Shown piece by piece: positions 25,385-34,624 of a stretch of DNA of 52,896 nt. Within the stretch, counting starts at the first letter, position 1. The number at the start of each line of letters is the position of its first letter. The DNA is from an uncultured Lachnospiraceae bacterium. GTDB taxonomy: Bacteria; Bacillota_A; Clostridia; Lachnospirales; Lachnospiraceae. The notes beneath the pieces are model-generated. The model did no database searches and had not been told where the DNA came from. It saw nothing but the letters and a program-made list of their open reading frames with translations. Location of the stretch: positions 1 to 52,896 of the forward strand of contig CADAHD010000001.1 in NCBI GenBank assembly GCA_902787595.1, in the 5' to 3' direction. Both the position numbers and the translations under genes were made by a program.

Positions 25385-26395
25385 ATGACAATATATGATA
25401 TAGCTAAAATGTCCGGGGTTTCAATAGCTACGGTATCGCGTGTTCTTAACGGATCAGACAGGGTATCTGAAAAAACACGTAAACATGTTCATGCTGTGAT
25501 AGAAGAAGTAGGTTATACGCCTAATATTTTTGCACAGGGACTGGGATTAAATACAATGCATACCATAGGTATCCTTGTTCCTACGATAGATGACACATAT
25601 ATGGCAAATGCTGTTGCGTATCTGCAGTGGTTTCTTTCGCAGCATAATTATGACTGTCTGTTAAGCTGCAGCGGTTTTGATGCAGAAGGAAAAAAGGCGC
25701 AGACGGAAATGCTCTTATCCAAACACATTGATGCACTGATCTACGTTGGTTCTACTTATGCAGGTAACGGAAAGGATGACAGTGTTACAGATTATATACG
25801 CGAAGCGGCAAAACAGGTACCTGTATTTATTATAAACGGCAATGTCAAAGGAGATAATATATTTGCGTCGGTATGTGATGATGAGAAAGCCGTTTATACA
25901 GCTGCCATGTCTTTGCTTGAAAGAGGACGGAAAAATCTGTATTTCCTCTCTGATTCACATTCATACAGTGCAAATGAAAAGAAAAAAGGATTTTTATGCG
26001 CACTGCGTGAGAAAAAGATCAGTAACGGTAAAAACAGGATAATCTATGTAGGGAATCGTATCCATAGTGTGCGGGATCAGTTGTTGTCCATAGAGGATTT
26101 CGACTGTGACGGTATCATTGCGGTAAACGATATTATTGCCGCAGGTGCGGTAAAATATGCAGTTGCAAAAAAACTTTCTATTCCCGATGATATCGAGATC
26201 ATCGGTTATAATAATTCGGTAGTCGCGGTTACCAGTATACCGGAGATAACGAGTGTGGATAATCATACAGAAGAGATCTGCCGTGATACCGTAAATCGTA
26301 TCATTCATATTCTGAGCCATGATGATGTTAAGGTAGAACGAAAAGTCATGGTTTCCTGTGAATTGATCCAGAGAGACACTACAATAACAGAATAG
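25385..26395 (+). CDS. LacI-family transcriptional regulator
   Basis: A 336-residue repressor of standard length. The helix-turn-helix opens the protein (TIYDIAKMSGVSIATVSRVLNG), followed by the hinge helix (NIFAQGLGLN) and a periplasmic-binding-type effector domain starting at HTIGILVPTIDDTYM. It lies between the formate dehydrogenase genes and uxaC, whose promoters both carry TGTAAGCG-type sites of the sort LacI-family proteins bind. Its likely effector is a uronate intermediate such as galacturonate, tagaturonate or KDG, as for other regulators of these genes, but this is inference. The start follows an AGAAAGGAG site. No operator was found in front of its own gene. Confidence 0.92.
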   Translation: MTIYDIAKMSGVSIATVSRVLNGSDRVSEKTRKHVHAVIEEVGYTPNIFAQGLGLNTMHTIGILVPTIDDTYMANAVAYLQWFLSQHNYDCLLSCSGFDAEGKKAQTEMLLSKHIDALIYVGSTYAGNGKDDSVTDYIREAAKQVPVFIINGNVKGDNIFASVCDDEKAVYTAAMSLLERGRKNLYFLSDSHSYSANEKKKGFLCALREKKISNGKNRIIYVGNRIHSVRDQLLSIEDFDCDGIIAVNDIIAAGAVKYAVAKKLSIPDDIEIIGYNNSVVAVTSIPEITSVDNHTEEICRDTVNRIIHILSHDDVKVERKVMVSCELIQRDTTITE

Positions 26396-26489
26396 GGCAT
26401 AAACACTTTGCAAAGTCTGCAAAAACAACCAAAACAGGTTGGATAAATCGGTAATAATCAACAAAAAATAAACTGCCGGTTATTAGCTG

Positions 26490-26518
26490 TTGACTTTGAC
26501 TGAGAAAAAGTTTATAAC
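26490..26518 (+). promoter_or_regulatory. Promoter of the uxaC operon
   Basis: TTGACT (26490-26495) and TATAAC (26513-26518) are separated by the ideal 17 bases. The operator begins five bases later, so a bound repressor would cover the transcription start. The rest of the 187-base gap after the LacI gene holds only a weak CAACC/GGTTG stem near 26426. Confidence 0.7.
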
Positions 26519-26523
26519 AATAG

Positions 26524-26537
26524 TGTAAGCGCTTACA
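26524..26537. promoter_or_regulatory. Perfectly palindromic LacI/CcpA-type operator upstream of uxaC
   Basis: TGTAAGCGCTTACA is a perfect 14-base palindrome. It differs by one base from the copies at 9207 and 20693. It lies right after the -10 of the uxaC promoter and immediately downstream of the gene for the likely repressor. Confidence 0.8.
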
Positions 26538-26582
26538 TTCAAGTACGGATCAAAAGAAAATGATATGGGAGGAGGCCTTGAG

Positions 26583-28013
26583 ATGAAGGCATTTATGGAT
26601 GCGGACTTTATGTTGCAGAATGAGACGGCCAGGCATTTGTTTCACGATTATGCTGAAACGCTGCCGATAATCGATTATCACTGTCATATCTCTCCGCAGG
26701 AGATTTATGAGGACCGCCGTTATAATAACCTTGCGGAGATATGGCTCGGAGGAAGGAATCCGGATGGGAGCTATTTCGGAGATCATTATAAGTGGCGTGT
26801 TATGCGTTCCAACGGGGTGGCTGAGAATAAGATAACCGGAGATGCGGATGCTTTTGAAAAGTTCCTCGAATTTGCAAAAGCTTTGGAAATGGCTATTGGC
26901 AATCCGATGTATCATTGGTCCAATCTTGAACTCAAAAAGTATTTTGGTATCAACGAGGCTTTATGTGAGGAGAATGCCAGAGAGATTTGGGACAAAACAT
27001 CAGAGCTTCTTCAGAAAGATCCTGAGTTGTCTGTTCGCGGTATCATCCGGAAGTCAAATGTAAGTTATGTCGGTACGACTGACGATCCTATCGATACCCT
27101 GGAATGGCATGAGAAGCTTGCAAAAGAGGATCTTGGATTTATGGTGTGTCCATCATATCGTCCTGACAAAGCCATAAATATATCAAAAGCCGGATTTGCT
27201 GATTATATCGGGAAGCTGGCAAAATGTACAGGTAAGGATAGTCTCAATTCAACGCAGGAAGTATGTGACGCATTAAATGAGCGTTTGGATTATTTTAAGG
27301 CTCGAGGCTGCAGGGCTTCTGATCACGGTATCGATTATGTGATGTTCAGAGAGGGCACTGATGCGCAGGCAGACGCAGCATTTAACAAGGCTATGAGGGG
27401 AGAGCCCGTTTCAAGGGAAGAGGCTGAGATCTATCAGACCAAGCTGCTCCTTTCACTGGCGCGTAAGTACCACAAAGAAAATATAGTTATGGAGATACAT
27501 TACTCCTGTACGCGTAATGTCAACGAGCGCATGTTTGAGAAAGAAGGTCCCGATACGGGATTTGACATGATCGCTAAGAGCAGCTGCGGTGATGAACTTG
27601 CAAAGTTTTTCTCCGCTCTTGATAAAACGGGTGAGCTTCCAAAGACTATAGTATTTTCGCTTGATCACAATGATTTTAATCAGATCGCGACCTGTCTTGG
27701 AGCTTTTCAGTCGGATGAGGTGCCCGGGAAAATGCAGCTTGGTGCAGCATGGTGGTTCCTGGATACACGCGACGGCATGGAAGAGCAGATGCGTGCACTC
27801 GGTAATCTGGGGCTGCTTGGTAATTTTGTCGGAATGCTTACAGATTCACGTTCATTCTTATCATACACCAGACATGATTATTTCAGGCGTATTGCATGCA
27901 ATCTGATAGGGAAATGGGTAGAAGACGGCGAATATCCCAATAATGAAAAAAGCCTCAGGAAGATAGTAGAAGGAATCTCGTACCATAACGCAAAGCGCTA
28001 TTTTGGGATATAA
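26583..28013 (+). CDS. uxaC: Glucuronate/galacturonate isomerase
   Basis: Converts D-galacturonate to D-tagaturonate (and D-glucuronate to D-fructuronate), the entry step of the isomerase pathway. The 476 residues match UxaC from end to end. The metal-site histidines H33 and H35 lie in DYHCHISPQEIYEDRRY, followed by the family block DHYKWRVMRSNGV and later YVGTTDDPIDTLEWH, ASDHGIDYV and DTRDGMEEQ. It is cytoplasmic with no signal peptide. The ATG at 26583 is preferred to the in-frame ATG at 26565, because the GGGAGGAGG ribosome site lies between them. Transcription is probably controlled by the operator at 26524. Confidence 0.96.
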   Translation: MKAFMDADFMLQNETARHLFHDYAETLPIIDYHCHISPQEIYEDRRYNNLAEIWLGGRNPDGSYFGDHYKWRVMRSNGVAENKITGDADAFEKFLEFAKALEMAIGNPMYHWSNLELKKYFGINEALCEENAREIWDKTSELLQKDPELSVRGIIRKSNVSYVGTTDDPIDTLEWHEKLAKEDLGFMVCPSYRPDKAINISKAGFADYIGKLAKCTGKDSLNSTQEVCDALNERLDYFKARGCRASDHGIDYVMFREGTDAQADAAFNKAMRGEPVSREEAEIYQTKLLLSLARKYHKENIVMEIHYSCTRNVNERMFEKEGPDTGFDMIAKSSCGDELAKFFSALDKTGELPKTIVFSLDHNDFNQIATCLGAFQSDEVPGKMQLGAAWWFLDTRDGMEEQMRALGNLGLLGNFVGMLTDSRSFLSYTRHDYFRRIACNLIGKWVEDGEYPNNEKSLRKIVEGISYHNAKRYFGI

Positions 28014-28022
28014 AATGACTGT

Positions 28023-28057
28023 TATAGTAAGCGCAATAAGTAATTGCGCTTACTATA
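28023..28057. repeat. Hairpin repeat, type A, between uxaC and uxaB
   Basis: TATAGTAAGCGCAAT (28023-28037) and ATTGCGCTTACTATA (28043-28057) form a perfect 15-base-pair stem around AAGTA. This is the best-conserved copy of the family; its core is identical to 15400-15426. It starts nine bases after the uxaC stop and has no T-tract. A longer uxaB frame from 28044 would begin inside it and is rejected. Confidence 0.85.
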
Positions 28058-28103
28058 TATCATCAGACAAACAGTTTGGTTAAAAAGAAAAAGGAGAAAT
28101 AAC

Positions 28104-29591
28104 ATGGCAAAGCTGAACTATGAAGTATTGGAAAAATCCGGATACGACGGGTATATATTAAAAAATGCACCGGTTAAGATGCTTCAATTCGGCGAGGGTA
28201 ATTTCCTTCGCGCATTTGTTGATTACTTTTTTGATGTATCAAATGAAAAAGCAAACTGGAACGGTAAAGTTGCGCTTCTGCAGCCGATCGCCCAGGGACT
28301 TTCAGAGTTGATAAACGAGCAGGATGGATTATATACGCTTTACCTTCGTGGTACGGAAAAGGGAGAAAAAGTTGACCGCAAGCGTGTGATCTCGGTAGTA
28401 GACAGATGTTATAGTCCTTTCAACAATTGGGAAGAGATTAAGGATATCGCAAAAAGCGATGATCTGGAATATGTATCAAGTAACACCACAGAAGCGGGGA
28501 TTGTATATGATCCTGAGTCAAAACCTGATCAGGAACCTCCTGCATCTTTTCCTGCAAAGCTTGCTGTACTTCTTCATGAGCGTTTTCTCGCAGGCAAAGG
28601 TGGACTGGTTGTTCTTTCCTGCGAGCTTATAGATAACAACGGTAAAGAATTACAGAAGATAATATTAAAGCATATCGACGACTGGGGATGGGGTGAAGAA
28701 TTCAGTAAATGGATCAGTGAGGAATGCCTGTTCTGTTCGACGCTTGTTGACAGGATAGTACCCGGACGTATTCGCGATCCCCAGGAAGTTGCTGCGCTTG
28801 AGAAAGCAAACGGATATGAAGATCTGCTTTTGGATGTGGGAGAAGTATTTGGAGTATGGTATATAGAGGGACCCGAATGGCTGGAAGATAAACTGCCGTT
28901 CAAAAAAGCCGGCGTCAATGTGCATGTGGTTCCGGATGTCACTCCCTACAAGAAGCGTAAGGTACGTATATTGAATGGTGCGCATACCGGTTTTGTCCTC
29001 GGCGCATATCTTGCAGGACAGGATATCGTTCGTGACTGTATGCACAATGAAACTATCAGGGGCTTCATGAACAAGATGCTCTTCGAAGAGGTGATCCCGG
29101 TACTTCCGCTGGATAAGCAGGATAGCGAAAACTTTGCGGCTGCTGTTACCGATCGCTTCAATAATCCGTTTGTTAATCATGAGTTGATGAGTATATCACT
29201 TAATTCTACTTCTAAGTGGAAAGCACGTAATTTACCGTCATTTCTTGAATATATTGAGAAATTCGGAAAGCTTCCTTCGGCGCTGACAATGAGCCTTGCG
29301 GCTTATATAGCCTTTTATTCTACGGGGATAAAGGAAAGGACAGCAGACGGCCTGATCTGTGTTCGTCCTAAGGGTAATGAATATAAGATCCAGGACGATC
29401 CATGGGTGCTTGATTTCTATTATGAGCACAAAAATGTCGATGATGAGACTCTGGTAAGGGATGTGCTTTCAAATGAAAAGATGTGGGATCAGGATCTTAC
29501 AAAAATAGGAGATCTGTATGATACAGTGATCGCAGATCTGAAGAAGATACGTGAAGAAGGCGCAGAGGCCGCATACAAGAGCGTACTTTAA
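28104..29591 (+). CDS. uxaB: Tagaturonate reductase
   Basis: Reduces D-tagaturonate to D-altronate with NADH, consuming one reductant per galacturonate. The 495 residues are a mannitol dehydrogenase-family protein: the nucleotide-binding N-terminus is MLQFGEGNFLRAFVDYF and the catalytic-domain block is RKVRILNGAHTGFVLGAYLAG with the essential Lys. UxaB is favoured over fructuronate reductase UxuB by its length, by the opening residues and by its uxaC/uxaA neighbours. The ATG at 28104 follows AAAAAGGAGAAATAAC, 90 bases after uxaC with the hairpin repeat in between. Confidence 0.93.
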   Translation: MAKLNYEVLEKSGYDGYILKNAPVKMLQFGEGNFLRAFVDYFFDVSNEKANWNGKVALLQPIAQGLSELINEQDGLYTLYLRGTEKGEKVDRKRVISVVDRCYSPFNNWEEIKDIAKSDDLEYVSSNTTEAGIVYDPESKPDQEPPASFPAKLAVLLHERFLAGKGGLVVLSCELIDNNGKELQKIILKHIDDWGWGEEFSKWISEECLFCSTLVDRIVPGRIRDPQEVAALEKANGYEDLLLDVGEVFGVWYIEGPEWLEDKLPFKKAGVNVHVVPDVTPYKKRKVRILNGAHTGFVLGAYLAGQDIVRDCMHNETIRGFMNKMLFEEVIPVLPLDKQDSENFAAAVTDRFNNPFVNHELMSISLNSTSKWKARNLPSFLEYIEKFGKLPSALTMSLAAYIAFYSTGIKERTADGLICVRPKGNEYKIQDDPWVLDFYYEHKNVDDETLVRDVLSNEKMWDQDLTKIGDLYDTVIADLKKIREEGAEAAYKSVL

Positions 29592-29674
29592 TAAAGAAAA
29601 GCAGGTATTAAAACGAAAAGAGAACTGTCTTTTGCGCCAGGATAAAGCTTTATCATTCTATAAGGAGTTGTGAA

Positions 29675-31153
29675 ATGCAGACCATCAGAATACATCCATC
29701 AGACAATGTGGTTGTAGCACTTGAGGATATAACGCAGGGGAGCCACATAACGGCCGGTAATAAAGATATTACGATAACAGAACCTGTTCGTCGAGGGCAT
29801 AAGATCGCTATATGCGATATCATGAAGGGTGAACCGGTCGTAAAATACGGAAATAGCATAGCAGTGGCTGTCGACGATATTAAGGCAGGAAGCTGGGTAC
29901 ATACACATAACGTCAAAACACAGCTTAAAGAAGACGGAGAATATGTTTATGATCATAAAGTATATGATCTGCCTGAAGTAGCAGCCCGTACATTCAGTGG
30001 TTACAGGCGTAAAGACGGCCGTGCGGCAATACGTAATGAAATATGGATAATCCCGATAGTCGGCTGTGTCAACGGGATCGCGAAGCAGATAACCGAGCAG
30101 ACAAAAGAGCTTGTTAAGGGTACGGTAGAAGGAATATATTATTTTCCGCATCCTTTCGGCTGTTCGCAGCTGGGGGATGACTTAAAACAGACTAAGAAGT
30201 TACTTGCGTCGTTGGTCCGTCATCCCAATGCGGGCGGTGTGCTGTGCTTAAGTCTTGGCTGTGAGAATCTTACGCTGCCCATGTTTTTAGAGGAGCTTGG
30301 GGATTACGATCCCGAACGGGTGAAATTCCTGACATGTCAGGATGTGGAGGATGACGTGGAAGCAGGTGTCGGACTGATCCGTGAACTGGCTGAAAGCGTA
30401 GGAAGGTACAGCAGAGAGGATATACCTGCCAGCGAACTTGTGGTAGGCATGAAGTGCGGTGGCAGTGACGGGCTTTCGGGTATTACGGCTAATCCTGCCG
30501 TAGGAAGGTTTTCTGACATGTTGATCGCGCTTGGAGGATCCACAGTGCTTACAGAGGTTCCGGAAATGTTTGGAGCTGAAAATATCCTGTTTTCGCGTTG
30601 CAGGGATCAGGATGTGTTTGATAAGGCAGTAGCAATGGTAAATGACTTCAAAGAATACTTTGTAAGTCACGGTCAGGTAGTATATGAGAATCCAAGCCCG
30701 GGAAATAAAGAGGGCGGGATAACAACACTGGAGGATAAGTCCTGTGGCTGTGTACAGAAAGGAGGCAGTGCCCAGATCGTAGATGTATTAAAATACGCGG
30801 AACCTGTTACAAAAAAGGGTCTTAATATACTGAGCGGACCCGGAAATGATCTGGTGAGTGCGACAGATCTGACTGCTGCGGGAGCGCATCTTATACTGTT
30901 TACAACAGGGCGCGGAACACCTTTCGGAGCACCTGCACCGACTGTAAAAATATCAACCAATACAGCGCTTTATGAAAAGAAGAAGAGCTGGATAGATTTT
31001 AACGCCGGAAGTATTGCACAGGGAGAAGATCCTGATGATGCCGGCAGCCGTCTGCTGGATTTTGTTATGGAGATTGCGAGCGGAAAGCTTACTAAAACAG
31101 AGGAGCATGGAATCCGTGAGATATCAATTTTCAAAGACGGAGTAGTTTTATAA
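29675..31153 (+). CDS. uxaA: Altronate dehydratase
   Basis: Dehydrates D-altronate to KDG. The 492 residues contain both parts of the UxaA family: the small SAF-like N-terminal domain (IRIHPSDNVVVALEDI, residues 1-95) and the large domain with FSGYRRKDGRAAIRNEIWIIP, HPFGCSQLGDD, LGCENL, GMKCGGSDGLSGITANPAVGR and GCVQKGGSAQI. The cysteines and His in these blocks are the probable metal ligands. The start follows TAAGGAGTTGTGAA, 83 bases after uxaB, with no obvious terminator between. Galactarate or other sugar-acid dehydratases share the family, but the gene order supports altronate. Confidence 0.95.
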   Translation: MQTIRIHPSDNVVVALEDITQGSHITAGNKDITITEPVRRGHKIAICDIMKGEPVVKYGNSIAVAVDDIKAGSWVHTHNVKTQLKEDGEYVYDHKVYDLPEVAARTFSGYRRKDGRAAIRNEIWIIPIVGCVNGIAKQITEQTKELVKGTVEGIYYFPHPFGCSQLGDDLKQTKKLLASLVRHPNAGGVLCLSLGCENLTLPMFLEELGDYDPERVKFLTCQDVEDDVEAGVGLIRELAESVGRYSREDIPASELVVGMKCGGSDGLSGITANPAVGRFSDMLIALGGSTVLTEVPEMFGAENILFSRCRDQDVFDKAVAMVNDFKEYFVSHGQVVYENPSPGNKEGGITTLEDKSCGCVQKGGSAQIVDVLKYAEPVTKKGLNILSGPGNDLVSATDLTAAGAHLILFTTGRGTPFGAPAPTVKISTNTALYEKKKSWIDFNAGSIAQGEDPDDAGSRLLDFVMEIASGKLTKTEEHGIREISIFKDGVVL

Positions 31154-31187
31154 AAAACTGATGAGATGAATTCAGGAGGATGAACAA

Positions 31188-32171
31188 TTGTTTGGTTTTG
31201 GAGCAATGATTCAGAAGTTAAAAGAAGACCCTAAGAAGATTGTCCTTACGGAGGGTGAAGATCCGCGTATCCTGGAGGCGGCATCCCGCCTGTTGGCCAG
31301 CAACTTCCTTACACCTATTTTGCTGGGTGATGAGCAGAAGGTCTCAAATGCTGCAGAGGAGGCAGGTTATAATATCCGCGGAGCACAGATAATAAATCCG
31401 CTCAATTATGACAGGCTGGATGAAGTGATACAGGAGTTCTATGAGATACGCAGGGAAAAGGGCATGACTCTGGAAAAAGCCGAGAAGATGATGCAGCAGC
31501 GTAACTATTTCGGTACTATGCTTGTAAAGATGGGGATTGCAGACTGCCTGCTTGGCGGTGCCACCTATTCAACAGCAGATACCGTACGTCCCGCACTTCA
31601 GATAATAAAAACGAAGCCCGGGAATTCGATAGTAAGTTCCTGCTTTATACTGGTACGTCCCGGTGCTACCGGTGAAAATGAGGTACTGGCAATGGCAGAC
31701 TGCGCGATCAATATCCAGCCATCTGAGGATGAGCTGGTGGAGATCTGCGGTGAGACGATAAAGTGCGCAAAGATATTCGGGATAGATCCTAAGGTAGCAT
31801 TCCTGAGTTATTCATCACACGGATCCGGCAAAGGCGATTCCGTAGACAAGATGCGTAATGCGACATTAAAGGCGCAGGAAGAATATCCCGATGTACCGAT
31901 CGACGGAGAGTTTCAGTTTGATACAGCGGTTTCACCCCGTGTTGCACGTCAGAAGGCACCCGGATCAAAAGTAGCCGGTTATGCAAATACATTTATTTTC
32001 CCTGATATCAATGCCGGTAACCTGGGGTATAAGATCGCTCAGCGTATGGGTAACTTTGAGGCATACGGTCCGATATTGCTTGGTCTGAATGCACAGATCA
32101 ATGATCTTTCACGCGGATGCAACGCTCTGGAGGTATATTCCATGGCGATCATTACTGCAGCGTTAACATGA
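31188..32171 (+). CDS. pta: Phosphate acetyltransferase
   Basis: Converts acetyl-CoA and phosphate to acetyl phosphate, feeding acetate kinase and ATP formation. The 327 residues match the short clostridial Pta: [16 protein letters not shown], the block [33 protein letters not shown] in parts, [10 protein letters not shown], and the active-site end [26 protein letters not shown]. The start is a TTG with AGGAGG eight bases upstream; the GAGCAATGATTC ATG further in would cut the conserved N-terminus. Its place between uxaA and kduI is unusual, since pta normally pairs with ackA. No acetate kinase gene is in the window. Phosphate butyryltransferase was considered, but the sequence fits Pta better. 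Confidence 0.92.
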   Translation: MFGFGAMIQKLKEDPKKIVLTEGEDPRILEAASRLLASNFLTPILLGDEQKVSNAAEEAGYNIRGAQIINPLNYDRLDEVIQEFYEIRREKGMTLEKAEKMMQQRNYFGTMLVKMGIADCLLGGATYSTADTVRPALQIIKTKPGNSIVSSCFILVRPGATGENEVLAMADCAINIQPSEDELVEICGETIKCAKIFGIDPKVAFLSYSSHGSGKGDSVDKMRNATLKAQEEYPDVPIDGEFQFDTAVSPRVARQKAPGSKVAGYANTFIFPDINAGNLGYKIAQRMGNFEAYGPILLGLNAQINDLSRGCNALEVYSMAIITAALT

Positions 32172-32193
32172 CAACAATAGGAGGTATACGATA

Positions 32194-33057
32194 ATGGAAT
32201 TGAGAACAGCGGCGTCACCGAAAGATGTAAAATATTATGATACCAGACGCCTCAGGGAGGAGTTCCTGATAGAAAAGGTTTTTTACGAAGATGAGATATA
32301 TCTTGTATACAGTCATATCGACCGCATTATAACAGGCGCTGCTACACCGGTAAATAAGGCTTTGAAGCTTGAAGCGGGTGATGAATTACGTGCCTCATAT
32401 TTTCTTGAAAGACGTGAAATGGGAGTTATCAATATCGGAGGCGACGGCGTGATCACGATCGATGGCAGAAAATATGAAGTAATAAGCCGCAACGGGATGT
32501 ATATAGGTATGGGTGCAAAGGATATAGTTTTTGAAAGCAAGGATGCATCCGATCCGGCAAAGTTTTATATCAATTCTGCACCGGCGCATACGGCATATCC
32601 TACGGTACTCATCAAGCGCGAGGGTACTGCAGGTGAAGGTGAAGTGGTGATCAAAGAAGAGAACAAAAAGCATTTGGGGAGTGTGGAAGATGCAAATAAA
32701 AGAACGATCAACAAGTATATACTTCCCGGGCAGGTAGAGAGCTGTCAATTGGAAATGGGTATGACACAGCTGGAACCCGGCAGCGTATGGAATACGATGC
32801 CATGTCATACACATGACCGCAGAATGGAAGTGTATCTGTATTTTGACCTTCCGGAAGATGCGTTTGTTATGCACTATATGGGTGAGCCTCAGGAAACCCG
32901 TCATATCGTGATGAGAAATGAGCAGGCGGTGATATCACCCAGTTGGTCTATACATTCGGGAGCCGGTTCACGAAATTATACCTTTATCTGGGGAATGGTC
33001 GGAGAGAATCAGGATTTCGATGACATGGATAATGTTCGTAATCAGGATATTTTATAA
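32194..33057 (+). CDS. kduI: 5-dehydro-4-deoxy-D-glucuronate isomerase
   Basis: Isomerises 5-keto-4-deoxyuronate (DKI), the product of unsaturated galacturonate, to 2,5-diketo-3-deoxygluconate. The 287 residues form a cupin-type KduI: the opening [24 protein letters not shown] (in two blocks) and the metal site [20 protein letters not shown], with paired histidines and a Glu, plus [21 protein letters not shown]. The ATG follows AGGAGGTATACGATA. It is followed 25 bases later by kduD, the usual partner. Its substrate would come from the GH105 enzyme at 49965 or from pectate lyases outside the window. Confidence 0.95.
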   Translation: MELRTAASPKDVKYYDTRRLREEFLIEKVFYEDEIYLVYSHIDRIITGAATPVNKALKLEAGDELRASYFLERREMGVINIGGDGVITIDGRKYEVISRNGMYIGMGAKDIVFESKDASDPAKFYINSAPAHTAYPTVLIKREGTAGEGEVVIKEENKKHLGSVEDANKRTINKYILPGQVESCQLEMGMTQLEPGSVWNTMPCHTHDRRMEVYLYFDLPEDAFVMHYMGEPQETRHIVMRNEQAVISPSWSIHSGAGSRNYTFIWGMVGENQDFDDMDNVRNQDIL

Positions 33058-33082
33058 ATTAAATTATAGGAGGTAATTAAAA

Positions 33083-33952
33083 ATGGCAGGTATAATCGAT
33101 AAGTTCAGACTGGACGGCAAAGTGGCATGGATAACAGGAGCTTCATATGGTTTGGGACTTGCATATGCAACGGCATATGCTGAGGTAGGAGCTAAAATCG
33201 TTTTTAACGATATCAATCAGGAACTCGTAGACCGCGGTATTGCGGAGTACGAGAAGCTTGGCATCAAGGCTTTCGGTAAAGTGTGTGATGTTACAAAAGA
33301 GGATCAGGTTGTGGCTTTTGTAAAAGAAGTCTCAGAGAAGGTCGGAGATATTGATATCCTTGTAAATAACGCAGGTATCATCAAGCGTATACCCATGACT
33401 GAGATGAGTCTTGGAGACTGGAATGCGGTTATCAATGTAGACCTTACGGGACCTTTTATCTGTTCTAAGGCTGTCCTTCCGGCGATGATCAAAAAGGGTG
33501 CAGGCAAGATCATCAATGCATGCTCTATGATGAGTGAGTTCGGGCGTGAAACGGTTTCCGCTTATGCGGCTGCCAAGGGTGGATTGAAGATGCTGACGAG
33601 AAATATATGCTCTGAATATGGTCAGTACAATATTCAGTGTAATGCAATAGGTCCCGGTTATATAGCAACACCACAGACTGCTCCGTTACGTGAAAAGCAG
33701 GCCGACGGTTCCATGCATCCTTTCGATCGTTTTATCCGTTCCAAGACTCCTGCTCAGCGTTGGGGACATACAGAGGATCTTATGGGACTTGCAGTGTTCC
33801 TTGCTTCACCTGCATCGGATTTTATCAATGGACAGGTTGTGTATATTGACGGCGGTATATCTGCATATATCGGACAGGATCCCAGTAACCTGGACGAGTC
33901 AAAATTTGCTGCAGAGGAAGAGCGTCAGGCAGATGTAAAGGTAAATGACTGA
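33083..33952 (+). CDS. kduD: 2-dehydro-3-deoxy-D-gluconate 5-dehydrogenase (SDR family)
   Basis: Reduces 2,5-diketo-3-deoxygluconate to KDG with NAD(P)H. It is a classical short-chain dehydrogenase: cofactor motif GASYGLGLAYA, NNAG motif in DILVNNAGIIKR, catalytic Ser in ACSMMSEFG and YxxxK in SAYAAAKGG. The 289 residues exceed the usual ~253 of KduD; the extra part includes REKQADGSMHPFDRF and a charged C-terminal tail. This longer form is often annotated gluconate 5-dehydrogenase, so the substrate assignment leans on kduI next door. The ATG follows a TAGGAGGTAATTAAAA site. Confidence 0.88.
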   Translation: MAGIIDKFRLDGKVAWITGASYGLGLAYATAYAEVGAKIVFNDINQELVDRGIAEYEKLGIKAFGKVCDVTKEDQVVAFVKEVSEKVGDIDILVNNAGIIKRIPMTEMSLGDWNAVINVDLTGPFICSKAVLPAMIKKGAGKIINACSMMSEFGRETVSAYAAAKGGLKMLTRNICSEYGQYNIQCNAIGPGYIATPQTAPLREKQADGSMHPFDRFIRSKTPAQRWGHTEDLMGLAVFLASPASDFINGQVVYIDGGISAYIGQDPSNLDESKFAAEEERQADVKVND

Positions 33953-33969
33953 AGAAACGGAGAAAAGGT

Positions 33970-34608
33970 ATGAAGATAGCATTGATCAATGAGAATTCAC
34001 AGGCAGCAAAAAATGAGATCATATTCAACGCGTTAAAAAAAGTGGCGGATACAAAAGGATATGAAGTACGAAATTACGGCATGTACGGTGCTGATGATGC
34101 CGCACAGTTAACATATGTGCAGAATGGGATACTGGCTGCCTTACTGATAAATTCGGGAGCAGCAGATTTTGTGGTTACCGGCTGCGGAACCGGAGAAGGA
34201 GCAATGCTCGCACTCAATTCCTTTCCGGGAGTTATATGCGGACATGTTGCAAGTCCTCTTGATGCATATACCTTTGCACAGATCAATGACGGTAATGCTG
34301 TTTCCATACCTTTTGCCCTTGGTTTTGGCTGGGGCGGGGATCTGAATCTTGAATATATTTTTGAAAAACTGTTTTCGGAGCCTTTTGGGGGCGGATATCC
34401 CAGGGAGCGCGCAGTACCTGAGCAGAGAAACAAGAAAATACTCGACGGTGTGCGTGAGCAGGCTTTTAAACCATTACCTGAGATATTAAAGAACCTTGAC
34501 CGCGACCTTGTAAAAGGGGCGCTGTCAGGTGAGAAGTTTGATGAGCTTTTCTTTGCGGATGCAAAGGATGAGGAACTGATCGCTCTTGTGAAGGAATTAA
34601 AGGCGTAA
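33970..34608 (+). CDS. RpiB/LacA/LacB-family isomerase, DhuI-like
   Basis: A 212-residue sugar isomerase of the RpiB/LacAB fold: MKIALINENSQAAKNEIIFNAL (N-terminal strand and loop), the active-site region FVVTGCGTGEGAMLALN with the Cys nucleophile position and glycine loop, and GHVASPLDAYTFAQINDGNAV. The C-terminal ~65 residues extend beyond RpiB (about 145-150). Longer RpiB-like proteins of this kind include streptococcal DhuI, described as an alternative isomerase for the same 5-keto-4-deoxyuronate as KduI. Position right after kduI-kduD supports that role. If so, the operon holds two unrelated enzymes for one step. A different keto-sugar substrate is possible. Confidence 0.75.
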   Translation: MKIALINENSQAAKNEIIFNALKKVADTKGYEVRNYGMYGADDAAQLTYVQNGILAALLINSGAADFVVTGCGTGEGAMLALNSFPGVICGHVASPLDAYTFAQINDGNAVSIPFALGFGWGGDLNLEYIFEKLFSEPFGGGYPRERAVPEQRNKKILDGVREQAFKPLPEILKNLDRDLVKGALSGEKFDELFFADAKDEELIALVKELKA

Positions 34609-34624
34609 ACACAGGAGAAGAGCG

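Noticed and set aside
26426..26442. Terminator after the LacI gene
   Set aside because: Only a 5-base CAACC/GGTTG stem with no T-tract.
28044..28103. Longer uxaB reading frame
   Set aside because: It starts within the right arm of the type A hairpin and its 20 extra residues match nothing in the family.
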